A DNA stretch of 60,344 nt. It comes from Marinobacter iranensis. GTDB taxonomy: Bacteria > Pseudomonadota > Gammaproteobacteria > Pseudomonadales > Oleiphilaceae. Of this stretch, positions 10,129 through 19,386 are shown piece after piece. Under the pieces are notes generated by a model. The model did no database searches and had not been told where the DNA came from. It was given only the letters and a program-made list of their open reading frames with translations. The translations under genes were made by a program, and so were the position numbers. The number at the start of each line of letters is the position of its first letter. The first letter of the stretch is position 1. Location of the stretch: the NCBI RefSeq assembly GCF_029207565.1, contig NZ_JANCMW010000008.1, positions 1 through 60,344 of the forward strand, in the 5' to 3' direction.

Positions 10129-10965
10129 ATGAGATCAGTTGTCCGATTACTGCTAATGACCTCCGCAGCGTTACTAATCAGTGCCTGCGCATCCAACGAT
10201 AAGCAGGAAGAAGTACTGCCGGAGCAAACCTATTACGAAAACGCCCGTGATGCGATGAACTCAGGCAACTTTAACGAAGCAGAGCAGAACCTCGATTTCC
10301 TGGAGACCTACTACCCGTTTGGCCGCTATGCGGAACAGGCCCAGCTCGACCTGATCTATGCCCGCTACCAGAACCTCGACCTGGAGGGCGCCCGGGCCGC
10401 GGCAGACCGCTTTCTCCGCCTGAACCCACAAAGCGACCACGCCGACTATGCCCTGTATATGCGCGGGCTGGCCTCCTACAACCTGGATATCGGCCTGGCC
10501 GCACGGTACTTTCCGGTGGACGTGGCTGCCAGGGACCCCGGCGAACAGCGCCAGGCTTTCCGCGACTTTTCCGAACTGCTGAATCGTTACCCTTCCAGTG
10601 AATACGCTCCCGACGCCCGCCAGCGCATGATCGCCATTCGCAACCGGCTGGCTGAGCTGGAGCTTTATGCGGCCCGTTATTACATCAGCCGCGAAGCCTA
10701 CATCGCCGCAAACAACCGGGCTAGCTACATTGTTGAGAACTACTCGACAACCCCGTCCGTGGAAGAGGCGCTGATCATTCTGGCGGAAACCTTCCGCTTC
10801 ATGGACCTGAACAAAGGTGCAACGGATGCAGTGGCCATGCTGAAGGAGAACTTCCCGGACAGCGCCGCATTCAACGAAGATGGCGAATTTCAGGCAGATA
10901 TTCTCAAGCGCGAAGATCGCTCATTGTCCAGCGTGGTCACCTTCGGCCTGATGGGTGACGAATAA
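10129..10965 (+). CDS. bamD: Outer membrane protein assembly factor BamD
   Basis: This is the essential lipoprotein of the BAM complex that folds beta-barrel proteins into the outer membrane. The start at 10129 gives a short lipoprotein signal ending in the lipobox LISAC with Cys20 as the lipidated residue. A longer upstream start would place the signal internally. The mature part has five TPR-like helical repeats (for example YYENARDAMNSGNFNEAEQ and YPFGRYAEQAQLDL). At 278 residues it is the usual size. It is divergent from rluD and lies upstream of the pil genes as in Pseudomonas (ComL). Confidence 0.95.
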   Translation: MRSVVRLLLMTSAALLISACASNDKQEEVLPEQTYYENARDAMNSGNFNEAEQNLDFLETYYPFGRYAEQAQLDLIYARYQNLDLEGARAAADRFLRLNPQSDHADYALYMRGLASYNLDIGLAARYFPVDVAARDPGEQRQAFRDFSELLNRYPSSEYAPDARQRMIAIRNRLAELELYAARYYISREAYIAANNRASYIVENYSTTPSVEEALIILAETFRFMDLNKGATDAVAMLKENFPDSAAFNEDGEFQADILKREDRSLSSVVTFGLMGDE

Positions 10966-10973
10966 TCTTCAGG

Positions 10974-11001
10974 CGGGCTGCCTGAAATGTCGGGCAGCCC
11001 G
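10974..11001. terminator. Hairpin between convergent bamD and nadE
   Basis: A perfect 9-bp GC-rich stem (CGGGCTGCC / GGCAGCCCG) with a 10-nt loop sits in the 44-bp gap between two convergent genes. No T-run follows on either strand, so it is either a weak terminator or an RNA 3'-end barrier. Confidence 0.5.
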
Positions 11002-11009
11002 TCACGATT

Positions 11010-12674
11010 CTATTTACCACTCTTCCAGCCATTGGTAATCGGATAGCGCCGGTCCTTGCCAAAACCCCGCTCGGTAATCCTTACGCCAATGGGCGCCTGC
11101 CTGCGCTTGTACTCGTTGATATCCACCAGTCTCACGACCCGATCCACATCGGCCCTGCCGAAGCCCTGTGCAACGATGGCATCGGCGCTCATGTCCCTCT
11201 CTACATAAAGGTTGAGGATCTGGTCGAGCACATCGTATCCCGGCAGGCTGTCCTCATCTTTTTGGTCCGGCGCCAGTTCGGCCGACGGCGGGCGGGTAAT
11301 CACCCGCTCCGGAATAACCTGCGAAACACTGTTGCGGTACCAGGCCAGGCGGAAAACCAGAGTCTTGGGAACATCCTTGAGCACGTCAAAGCCGCCCGCC
11401 ATATCGCCATACAAGGTGGAGTAACCCACCGCCAGTTCGCTTTTATTGCCGGTGGTCAGTACCAGCGAACCAAACTTGTTGGACAGAGACATCAACAGCA
11501 CGCCCCGCAGTCTCGCCTGCAGGTTTTCCTCGGTGGTGTCCGGTTGTGTTCCTTCAAACGGGGCTGCGAGGGTTTCCATGAACGCATCGTACATGGGCTC
11601 GATTGAGAACACGTCATACTGAACCCCCAACGTAACCGCTTCCGCTTCAGCATCCTCAATGCTCATGCCGGACGTATAGCGGAAAGGCATCATCACCGCA
11701 CGCACCCGGTCTGCCCCTAGCGCATCCACGGCCACGGCCAGTGTCACTGCGGAATCAATCCCCCCCGAGAGGCCCAGGACAACCGATTTGAAGCCATTCT
11801 TGTTGACGTAATCCCGAACACCCAGAACCAACGCCTTGTAGACATTCTCCTCCAGCGAGGGTTCGGGAACGGCGGGCTGTGAAATTGGCTGGCAATGATG
11901 CTCACAAATAAACTCCACCGGATAGAGCCCTTCACTGAACTGAGGCGCTTCGGCAGCAAGCACGCCGGAATGGTCAAAGACCATCGAACCGCCATCAAAG
12001 ACCAGCTCGTCCTGCCCGCCTACCAGGTTCACGTAGGCAATACTGACGCGGTTTTCGCAGGCTTTGCGTTCGATCAGTGCCTTACGACGCGCCTGCTTGT
12101 CAATATCGTAGGGCGAGGCATTCAGATTGATAACCAATCTGGCACCCGCTGCAGCGGCGTCCTCCACCGGGCCATCGCTCCAGATATCCTCGCAAACGGT
12201 AATGCCTACCGGCACCCCCCGGATCTCCATTACCAGTGTGTCCGTCCCGTCGGCGAAATAGCGTTTCTCGTCAAACACCTGGTAGTTGGGCGGGAATTTC
12301 TTGAAATAACGGCCGGTGATTTCTCCATGTTCGATGACAACCGCCGCATTGTAGAGCAGCGCGCCCTCCCTGACCGGCGCACCCACGATGATGGCTGGCT
12401 TCAGGCGTTCCTCACGCAGCGATTCCAGAGCCTCTGCTACGCGCACCTCCATACTCGGGCGCAACAGCAGGTCTTCCGGAGGATAGCCGGTCAGGCAGAG
12501 TTCCGGGAAAACAACCAGATCCGCCTGATGTTCCTGCTCCGCACGCCGGGTTGCCTCAATCACCTTTCGGGTATTGCCAGGGATATCGCCTACCAGAAAA
12601 TCAAGCTGGGCCATAATAACCCGCAGTTTTCCGGCCTCCTGGCCGCCGGGTGACTGATCCTTTTGCACGGACAT
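11010..12674 (-). CDS. nadE: Glutamine-dependent NAD+ synthetase
   Basis: It amidates nicotinic acid adenine dinucleotide to NAD+, using ammonia channelled from glutamine. The N-terminal nitrilase-type glutaminase domain has its Glu-Lys-Cys triad: E58 (VVFPEL), a Lys in FKKFPPN (125/126) and C161 (ITVCEDIW). The C-terminal synthetase domain has the P-loop LSGGIDS near residue 305. At 554 residues it is the two-domain bacterial form. The start at 12674 is supported by AGGAG 7 nt upstream. It is convergent with bamD and divergent from pilS. Confidence 0.96.
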   Translation of the reverse strand: MSVQKDQSPGGQEAGKLRVIMAQLDFLVGDIPGNTRKVIEATRRAEQEHQADLVVFPELCLTGYPPEDLLLRPSMEVRVAEALESLREERLKPAIIVGAPVREGALLYNAAVVIEHGEITGRYFKKFPPNYQVFDEKRYFADGTDTLVMEIRGVPVGITVCEDIWSDGPVEDAAAAGARLVINLNASPYDIDKQARRKALIERKACENRVSIAYVNLVGGQDELVFDGGSMVFDHSGVLAAEAPQFSEGLYPVEFICEHHCQPISQPAVPEPSLEENVYKALVLGVRDYVNKNGFKSVVLGLSGGIDSAVTLAVAVDALGADRVRAVMMPFRYTSGMSIEDAEAEAVTLGVQYDVFSIEPMYDAFMETLAAPFEGTQPDTTEENLQARLRGVLLMSLSNKFGSLVLTTGNKSELAVGYSTLYGDMAGGFDVLKDVPKTLVFRLAWYRNSVSQVIPERVITRPPSAELAPDQKDEDSLPGYDVLDQILNLYVERDMSADAIVAQGFGRADVDRVVRLVDINEYKRRQAPIGVRITERGFGKDRRYPITNGWKSGK

Positions 12675-12759
12675 AACTCAGCTCCTGTAACTCATTGCCA
12701 TTAAAAGGCTATTATAACCCCGCACGACAACAGAATTCTCCCGGGATATCCATTGGACG

Positions 12760-14406
12760 ATGGCAAAAACAATAACCCCTGAGCAGCAATCCACAACTGA
12801 TACGCCACCGATAGGCCAGCAAGGTCGGCTTTTCCGGATATATAACCACTACCGGGTTGTGGTCAGCGTTATCCTGGTCGCGCTGCTGTTTGTCGACCCC
12901 ATCAACTTCGACTCCCGCTTCCGGGCCATGGATTATTACCAGGCCGGGGTGGTCTGCTACCTGGCAATTAACGGTTTTATCGCCCTCATAATGCTGGCCG
13001 GCTTTCAGCCCCGCAGCCGCCATATTACCTTTTCCATCCTGATGGACATCCTGCTCCTTCACGGGCTCTTGCTCACCAGCACGGGTATAACCAACGGCCT
13101 GGCAAACCTGGTCATTGTCTCGGTGGCTGCGGGCAACATACTGACGCCCACCAGGATCGGCACCTTCTACGCAGCATTGGGCGCCATCTGCTCCCTGGGG
13201 ATCTCAACCTGGTCCGTATTGGTGTTTGGTGACCCTGCCGATGAAATCGTCCGTGCCGGGTCCCTCGGCATTCTCTATTTTGCAGCGGCGTTCACCCTTC
13301 AATACATCTCACGCCGCATGCTGCGCAGCGAAGCCCTTGCCAGCTCCCGGGCCCGTAGCATTGCCGAACTGGAACAGATTAACCGCCAGATTATCCAGCG
13401 TATGCGCACTGGTATTCTTGTCCTGGATCGGTTCGGGCGTATCCGCCTGGCGAACGCGGCTGCTGAAGAGCTGCTGTTTGGCTCAGCCACGGATGATTCG
13501 AAACAGCCAACCCGGGGCCGCGGCCTGCCCCACCCGCTAAGGCGGGGGCTCGAAGCCTGGCTGAAAGATCCGGCCCGCAGGACAGAGCCTTTCCAGGCCA
13601 CACCAACATCACCCATGGTTCAGGCCAACTTCACCCAACTGGACCAGCAGCGGGGTGATCAGATCCTCGTGTTCATTGACGATATGAGCAAAGTAACCCA
13701 GCAGGCCCAACAGATGAAACTGGCCTCCCTGGGCCGCCTGACGGCGGGCATTGCCCACGAAATCCGTAACCCGCTGGGCGCCATCAGCCATGCTTCTCAA
13801 CTAATGGGCGAGTCCCCCAATCTGGATAATGGCGATCGTAAAATGCTGGATATCATCGAACGGCATTCCCGCCGGGTGAACGGCATTATAGAAAATGTGC
13901 TGGACCTCTCCAGGCGCCGTGCTGCCAACACCGACTTGATCGACATCGGGCAATGGCTAGCTGCGTTTCGTGACGATTACCTTCAAACCCAGGATAATGA
14001 GCACCAGAGGCCTGCAGACATCGTTCTCCGTACGGATCGCGCCCTGCCCCCGGCGCGCTTCGATGTAAGTCAGATTGAGCAGGTTATGGTAAACCTTTGC
14101 GATAACGGCCTTCGCTACAGTGAACAGGCCTCAGGTGAACGCCGGATTGAACTCTACGCTGGCGCCACCGCAGACGGCGAACGGGCCTATGTGGACGTGC
14201 GTGATTTTGGTCCCGGCATTGCCCCGGAACACCGCGTGTCTGTATTTGAGCCGTTTTTCACAACTGACAAAAGCGGGACAGGCCTCGGCCTTTATCTGGC
14301 GAGGGAACTGTGCGAGGCTAATCAGGCTCACCTGTCCCTGGTAGACGACAACCAGCCCGGCTGTTGTTTCCGCATTACATTTGCCCATCATGGGCGGATG
14401 ATATGA
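12760..14406 (+). CDS. pilS: Type IV pilus sensor histidine kinase PilS
   Basis: This inner-membrane kinase controls PilR and thereby major pilin expression. Six hydrophobic segments cover roughly residues 30-185. A PAS-like region follows, then the HisKA box GIAHEIRNPLGA with phospho-acceptor His333. The ATPase domain carries N-box (VMVNLCDNGLRYS), DFGPGIAPE and GTGLGLYLA. In Pseudomonas, PilS senses PilA in the membrane. It is followed 53 bp later by pilR. At 548 residues it fits the family. Confidence 0.94.
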   Translation: MAKTITPEQQSTTDTPPIGQQGRLFRIYNHYRVVVSVILVALLFVDPINFDSRFRAMDYYQAGVVCYLAINGFIALIMLAGFQPRSRHITFSILMDILLLHGLLLTSTGITNGLANLVIVSVAAGNILTPTRIGTFYAALGAICSLGISTWSVLVFGDPADEIVRAGSLGILYFAAAFTLQYISRRMLRSEALASSRARSIAELEQINRQIIQRMRTGILVLDRFGRIRLANAAAEELLFGSATDDSKQPTRGRGLPHPLRRGLEAWLKDPARRTEPFQATPTSPMVQANFTQLDQQRGDQILVFIDDMSKVTQQAQQMKLASLGRLTAGIAHEIRNPLGAISHASQLMGESPNLDNGDRKMLDIIERHSRRVNGIIENVLDLSRRRAANTDLIDIGQWLAAFRDDYLQTQDNEHQRPADIVLRTDRALPPARFDVSQIEQVMVNLCDNGLRYSEQASGERRIELYAGATADGERAYVDVRDFGPGIAPEHRVSVFEPFFTTDKSGTGLGLYLARELCEANQAHLSLVDDNQPGCCFRITFAHHGRMI

Positions 14407-14459
14407 CAAACCCGGAAGCCCGGTAGTCTGTACAACGACATGGAACCGACAACAATCCA

Positions 14460-15845
14460 ATGACCACTCATACAGCGCTGATCGTAGACGACGAGCCCGA
14501 TATCCGGGACCTGCTGGAAATCACCCTGACCCGAATGGGTATAAAGACGCTTACCGCGCCGGACATTACCAGCGCCAAAAAACTTCTGGGTGAGCACGGA
14601 CCACAGCTCTGCCTGACGGACATGAACCTGCCCGATGGCAACGGCATTGAGCTCGTGCAGTGGATTCAACAGAACACACCCTGTACGCCGGTTGCCGTTA
14701 TCACGGCCTACGGCAACATGGATACGGCGATAGAATCCCTCAAGGCCGGCGCCTTTGATTTTGTATCCAAACCCGTTGAGCTCCCCCGCCTCCGTGAGTT
14801 GGTCAGCAGCGCCCTCAAGCTTTCGGAACCCGAGTCAGACACTGACTCGTCCGATGAACCAGGCCTGCTACTGGGCAAATCCGCAGAAATAAAGCGCCTG
14901 AGAAACCAGGTGCGCAAGCTGGCCAGAAGCCAGGCGCCGGTTTTCATCAGCGGTGAGTCTGGCAGCGGCAAGGAACTGGTGGCCCGCATGATCCATTTAC
15001 AGGGCCCCCGCCGGGACAAGCCCTTTATCGCGGTTAACTGTGGTGCGATCCCGTCCGAGTTGATGGAAAGCGAGTTTTTCGGCCACAAGAAAGGAAGCTT
15101 TACCGGCGCTGTGGACAACAAGGACGGCCTGTTCCGCTCTGCAGATGGCGGCACCCTGTTTCTGGATGAAGTGGCTGACCTACCCCTTGCCATGCAAGTG
15201 AAGCTGCTGCGGGCAATCCAGGAAAAGGCCGTACGGCCCGTAGGCGACACCAAAGAAGTCCCGGTTGATATCCGTGTACTGAGCGCCACCCACAAAGACT
15301 TGCCAAACCTTGTGCAGGAGGGCGAGTTTCGCCAGGACCTGTTCTACCGAATCAATGTCATTGAGCTTCCGGTACCGGCGCTTAGAGACAGGCCGGATGA
15401 CATCAGCCTGCTGGCCGGGCACATCCTGGAGCGCATTGCCCGAGAGTACGAATGCGAGCCTGCCTCCCTGACCCGGGAGGCGATCGACCGCCTGAAGGGT
15501 TATGACTTCCCTGGCAACGTGCGTGAACTGGAGAACATTCTGGAGCGGGCCTTTACGCTGTGTGATGCCGACCTGATTGGTCCCGAGGATCTTCACCTGG
15601 GTAATGGTCCTACGCTTGCCGGGCTGTCTGGCGCGCCTGACAACATGAGCATTACTGGTGATCAGCAATCCCTTGTGGTGCCGGAAGGTAAAATTGACCT
15701 GGAGAACTACCTGGAAACCATTGAGCGGCAGGCGATTGAGAAGGCCCTTGAGGCCACTCGCTGGAACAAGACGGCGGCGGCCAAGCGGCTGGGGATTAGT
15801 TTTCGGGCGTTAAGGTATCGGTTGAAGAAGTTGGGGATGGAGTGA
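14460..15845 (+). CDS. pilR: Sigma-54-dependent response regulator PilR
   Basis: This NtrC-type activator, when phosphorylated by PilS, switches on sigma-54 promoters such as pilA. The receiver domain has D10-D11 and the phospho-acceptor D54 (LTDMNLPDG). The AAA+ domain has Walker A GESGSGKE and the sigma-54 contact loop as GSFTGA, the variant usual in PilR. A Fis-type helix-turn-helix ends the protein (TAAAKRLGISFRALRYRLK). At 461 residues it is full length. pilA itself is not in the window. Confidence 0.95.
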   Translation: MTTHTALIVDDEPDIRDLLEITLTRMGIKTLTAPDITSAKKLLGEHGPQLCLTDMNLPDGNGIELVQWIQQNTPCTPVAVITAYGNMDTAIESLKAGAFDFVSKPVELPRLRELVSSALKLSEPESDTDSSDEPGLLLGKSAEIKRLRNQVRKLARSQAPVFISGESGSGKELVARMIHLQGPRRDKPFIAVNCGAIPSELMESEFFGHKKGSFTGAVDNKDGLFRSADGGTLFLDEVADLPLAMQVKLLRAIQEKAVRPVGDTKEVPVDIRVLSATHKDLPNLVQEGEFRQDLFYRINVIELPVPALRDRPDDISLLAGHILERIAREYECEPASLTREAIDRLKGYDFPGNVRELENILERAFTLCDADLIGPEDLHLGNGPTLAGLSGAPDNMSITGDQQSLVVPEGKIDLENYLETIERQAIEKALEATRWNKTAAAKRLGISFRALRYRLKKLGME

Positions 15846-15967
15846 ACGCTATCCCAAAAGACCCAGTTCAATAGCCACAAAGAACGAATTTCAGGTAAAC
15901 TCCTCAACGCTTTTCTACAGGATGTAAGAAAGCGGTTATCCCCGATAAACGACATGGATGTTGTACT

Positions 15968-16540
15968 ATGCGATACCTCGCCAAAGCCAGAGGATTCACC
16001 CTCGTTGAACTCATTCTGACACTTGCTCTTGCGGCCATGCTCGCCGGAATTGCGAGTGCCTCCTGGACGCAACTGATCTCTGCGACCCGCCACACCGATC
16101 TGATAAACGACACTCTCAGAATGTTTGCGTTAGCTCGTTCTTACGCAGTCCACCAGAAGACCCTGACCACAATCTGCCCACTTTCGGCGGCGCAGGAATG
16201 CACTGATAACTGGAACAATCCGGTATCCGTATTCCCAGACACAGACAACGACAAACGACCAGATTCAGGGAAAATTCACAGGGTTTTCGAACTCACCATG
16301 GGCCAATCCAGGCTTTACTCCAGAACAGCAGGAAGAGGCTATTTCCAACTCTCAGCCAGAGGTATGAGCCATGGAACGATGGGGAGCCTCGTCGCATGCT
16401 CTGCCACTGGCAACGGAGGATTTGAGATGAGTTATCTGGCACTAAATATCGGTGGACGAGTTCGAACTCTCCACGACGATGACGGCGATGGAAAGATCAA
16501 ACTCCCCTGGGGAACAACCCTGAGTTGCCCGACCCCCTGA
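15968..16540 (+). CDS. fimT: FimT/GspH-type minor pseudopilin, probable FimT
   Basis: A type IV prepilin leader of nine residues (MRYLAKARG) is cut before FTLVEL, giving Phe+1 and Glu+5, followed by a hydrophobic helix. The GspH/FimT domain follows, with a Cys pair in ICPLSAAQEC and a C-terminal CPTP end. FimT in other species binds DNA and aids natural transformation. It is the first minor pilin after pilR, the position of fimT in P. aeruginosa. A calcium-like DDDGDGK stretch sits near the C-terminus. Assignment as FimT rather than FimU rests on order. Confidence 0.8.
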   Translation: MRYLAKARGFTLVELILTLALAAMLAGIASASWTQLISATRHTDLINDTLRMFALARSYAVHQKTLTTICPLSAAQECTDNWNNPVSVFPDTDNDKRPDSGKIHRVFELTMGQSRLYSRTAGRGYFQLSARGMSHGTMGSLVACSATGNGGFEMSYLALNIGGRVRTLHDDDGDGKIKLPWGTTLSCPTP

Positions 16541-16702
16541 AGCATAATAATCTCCTGAGCTTTGCTTCAAAAGCGTGACCTATGCCACACCGTCAAGCCC
16601 CCTATACCGCCCATACCCGATGTTCGACCGTTTATCGAATAACCGGTGAATATCATTGGCCGCTTTGTTTTACTAACCTGAGGCTCACCAACGGAATATG
16701 GC

Positions 16703-17185
16703 ATGTTGAAAAGAACCGCAGGTTTCACGCTCATTGAGTTGCTAGTCACGATGGTGATTCTCGCGATCATTGCGACAGTCGCAGTTCCCGGTTTCGGCAG
16801 GTTAATCGAAAGCAACCGGTTGACAACCGGCACTAACCTGCTGGTGTCGTCAATAAAGCTTGCAAGAACTGAAGCAATAAAACGCGGCACCAATGTCACG
16901 TTCAGTACCGACGGCGGTCTTGGCAGTGGCTGGTGCGTTCACGACGGGGATGCGACTGGAGACTGCGCCAGCGACCAGATTCGTGTGTTCGAAGCGCCAG
17001 GAAATCTTACTTTCACAGAGACTGCTGGCGACCTAGTGTTTGACCGGCGCGGATTCCTTGTGCCGCAAACAGCCCAAACCTTTACCGTCACACCAATTGG
17101 CTGCGCCAGCGGTGACATTTCCTTCCGAGAAGTCCGTATAAGCCCGGTCGGACGAACTGAAGTTGACGACGGAGTATGCCCGTGA
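16703..17185 (+). CDS. fimU: FimT/GspH-type minor pilin, probable FimU
   Basis: A seven-residue leader (MLKRTAG) is followed by FTLIELLVTMVILAIIATVAVPGF, a classical pilin N-terminal helix with Glu+5. The globular GspH-like domain has a Cys pair (GWCVHDGDATGDC) and another near the C-terminus. FimU is thought to link the PilVWX-PilY1 priming complex to the major pilin. It lies directly before pilV and overlaps it by 10 bp. At 160 residues it fits P. aeruginosa FimU. Confidence 0.85.
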   Translation: MLKRTAGFTLIELLVTMVILAIIATVAVPGFGRLIESNRLTTGTNLLVSSIKLARTEAIKRGTNVTFSTDGGLGSGWCVHDGDATGDCASDQIRVFEAPGNLTFTETAGDLVFDRRGFLVPQTAQTFTVTPIGCASGDISFREVRISPVGRTEVDDGVCP

Positions 17186-17676
17186 TTCCAGAAAATGCTC
17201 TGACCATGAAACGGCGAGTTCGCCCAGTCTCTATGAAGCAACAGTCCGGCCTTGGCCTGATCGAGATTCTTATCACGGTCCTGGTTCTCGGCATTGGCAT
17301 ACTGGGCGTCGCCTCAACACAGGTTGTTTCCTTGCAAATGAACTCCCAGTCCCAAAGCCGGAGCCAGGCTGTTCTGCTTGCGGAAGATCTCCTCGATCGA
17401 ATTCGCGCGAACTCCGACAATCCTGATGCCTATGCGCTGGGCCAAGGCGATGCTCAGGGAGCCGATGGTGGCGACTGTGACACCTCGTTCGTTCCAGCAA
17501 ACGCAACGGTAGCAGCCAATGATATCGCCGCTTGGGAAAACAGCCTCGCGTGCCTGCTTCCGGAAGCCCAACGTACCGTCGCGGTGGACATAGTCACCAA
17601 CGTGGTTACAGTCACGATCGACTGGGACCAGAACGACCAGGCCATGAACCCTGTCGTAGTGAGGACTCAGATTTGA
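17176..17676 (+). CDS. pilV: Type IV pilus minor pilin PilV
   Basis: The prepilin site is SG before LGLIEILITVLVLGIG, with Glu+5, then a PilV-type domain containing ALLAEDLLDRIRANS-like sequence. PilV helps build the tip complex that initiates pilus assembly. Three in-frame starts exist (17176, 17206, 17233) and none has a clear ribosome site. The last, MKQQSG, would give a six-residue leader typical of prepilins, the first a 25-residue leader. The first overlaps fimU and suggests coupling. Its stop overlaps the pilW start. Confidence 0.85.
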   Translation: MPVIPENALTMKRRVRPVSMKQQSGLGLIEILITVLVLGIGILGVASTQVVSLQMNSQSQSRSQAVLLAEDLLDRIRANSDNPDAYALGQGDAQGADGGDCDTSFVPANATVAANDIAAWENSLACLLPEAQRTVAVDIVTNVVTVTIDWDQNDQAMNPVVVRTQI

Positions 17677-18806
17677 ACATATCAAAGCCCAATTATTTCC
17701 CTGCTTTTACAAACCCAGCGTCTAACCAATCAGGCTTATCAATGGTTGAACTGCTGATCGCGACAGCGCTCGGCCTCATTCTTACGCTTGGGGTAACTCA
17801 GATCTACCTGAGCGGCAACGAAACCTATCGCCAAACTCAGGGCCTTGCCCATGCGCAGGAGAGCACACGTTTTGTTTCTGCCGTCATGTCGCCAGATTTA
17901 CGTTCCGCGGGCAGTTTCGGCTGCCTTGCTGAAATGGGCAGGCCTCTTGACCAGGTTGTCGACAACCGCCTGAACGGTGGCCTGGTGGTGCCACTGGATC
18001 AGGCACTCCAAGGCTGGGAATACACTGGAACCGGCCCGGGAGACAGCGTCACACTGGCGAACGCCATGGCAACTCCGGGAGCCGGTAACTGGGCCTCAGG
18101 TACGGCTGGCGCAAACCTTCCCGCAGATCTTGCGGGATCGGTCGTCACCAATTCCGATGTTGTTATCATTAACGCTTTGGCACCACTGGGTGTCCCAGTG
18201 AACGCCGCGAACCCCCAGAACGGTAACAGCATTAACCTGGCCGACAACTCAGGTGTGGAGGTAAACAGGGTTGTGCTTGCGACCCGCGGTGACTGCTCCG
18301 AAGGTGAGATGTTCCAGAAGAGCAACGCAGCAAACTCCAGCTCTCTCACCATGGCCGGCGGGAATGTTAACCCGGGTAACAACGGCAATAATTTCAACCT
18401 GCCCTACGATTCCAATACCAGAGTTTACGAGTTCACATCTATGGCCTTCTACATAGGCCAGGGCACCAATGGAGAGCCAGCTCTATTCCGCAGATTGATG
18501 ATCCCTCTCCAGCCCCCTCAGGAACTAGTTTCTGGTGTTGAGACACTGCAGATTCTTTACGGTGAGGATACAGTTGGAAGTAGTGCAGCAGACACCTACC
18601 TGCCGGCAAACCAAGTGACTAACTGGGACGCCATCGTGAGCGTTCGATTCTCAGTCATGGCCCGAAGCCAGGACGAGGTATTGGAAGAAGTGAACAACCG
18701 CAGTTTCGACATGCTTGGCAGCGAGGTCACACAGGCCAATAACGGAGACCGCCGTGTTCGGCTTATATCCGTGAATACAACGGCGCTCAGGGGGAGAATG
18801 CAATGA
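17673..18806 (+). CDS. pilW: Type IV pilus minor pilin PilW (TTG start)
   Basis: The likely start is TTG at 17673, overlapping the pilV stop (TTGA), with GAGG 8 nt upstream. It gives a 21-residue leader ending ASNQSG before LSMVELLIATALGLIL, with Glu+5. A longer reading frame that begins inside pilV has no pilin logic. The large globular domain (about 377 residues in all) contains the PilW pattern FVSAVMSPDLRSAGSFGC. PilW belongs to the priming subcomplex with PilV, PilX and PilY1. The stop overlaps the pilX ATG (ATGA). Confidence 0.85.
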   Translation: MNISKPNYFPAFTNPASNQSGLSMVELLIATALGLILTLGVTQIYLSGNETYRQTQGLAHAQESTRFVSAVMSPDLRSAGSFGCLAEMGRPLDQVVDNRLNGGLVVPLDQALQGWEYTGTGPGDSVTLANAMATPGAGNWASGTAGANLPADLAGSVVTNSDVVIINALAPLGVPVNAANPQNGNSINLADNSGVEVNRVVLATRGDCSEGEMFQKSNAANSSSLTMAGGNVNPGNNGNNFNLPYDSNTRVYEFTSMAFYIGQGTNGEPALFRRLMIPLQPPQELVSGVETLQILYGEDTVGSSAADTYLPANQVTNWDAIVSVRFSVMARSQDEVLEEVNNRSFDMLGSEVTQANNGDRRVRLISVNTTALRGRMQ

Positions 18807-19312
18807 AGACCACGCGCGCACCAGTGACGCCTGTAGCAGTTACACCCTTCAACCAACGCCAGCGCGGAGCAACCCTGATTGTCGCCCTGGTTATGTTACT
18901 GCTTATTTCATTACTCGCCATCGGGGGTATGCAAGGGTCTGTTATGCAAGAACGCATGGCGAGCAATGCCCATGACAGCGCCATTTCATTTCAGGCTTCG
19001 GAAGCGGCTTTACGGCAAGCTGAAGACGATATTATGAACACACTGTCAACCCGCCAAGCAGCCTTTAACGAAGATTTACTCGATACGCCATGGGAATGGG
19101 ATGGTAATAACCCGGCCAGTTCTGGCACCGGGGTCGCCGGACCGGATGTCAGTGCTCAACCTGTCTACCACTTGGCGCGACTCGCGGATGTTTGCCCGAT
19201 TGAGCCCGGTCAGCCTTGCTTTGAGCGCTACCTGACAACATCAAGAGCTCAAGGGGGGAGTGCTGAGGCGGTCACCGTTCTGCAATCAACGGTTTTGTTA
19301 CCACCTGAGTGA
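18803..19312 (+). CDS. pilX: Type IV pilus assembly protein PilX
   Basis: The N-terminal PilX segment QRG before ATLIVALVMLLLISLLAIGG is followed by SVMQERMASNAHDSAISFQASEAAL. This matches the PilX_N family, in which aligned Glu and Arg residues recur. Position +5 after the predicted cleavage is Val, not Glu. Loss of Glu+5 is known for tip pseudopilins such as GspK and fits a position at the pilus tip with PilY1. It overlaps pilW by 4 bp. Confidence 0.88.
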   Translation: MKTTRAPVTPVAVTPFNQRQRGATLIVALVMLLLISLLAIGGMQGSVMQERMASNAHDSAISFQASEAALRQAEDDIMNTLSTRQAAFNEDLLDTPWEWDGNNPASSGTGVAGPDVSAQPVYHLARLADVCPIEPGQPCFERYLTTSRAQGGSAEAVTVLQSTVLLPPE

Positions 19313-19386
19313 AAGTCAGCTTCTGTTATTAACGATCACTCAATCAACATCAAAATGAATTGCTGACTCCAACTGGAGAGTTCGCC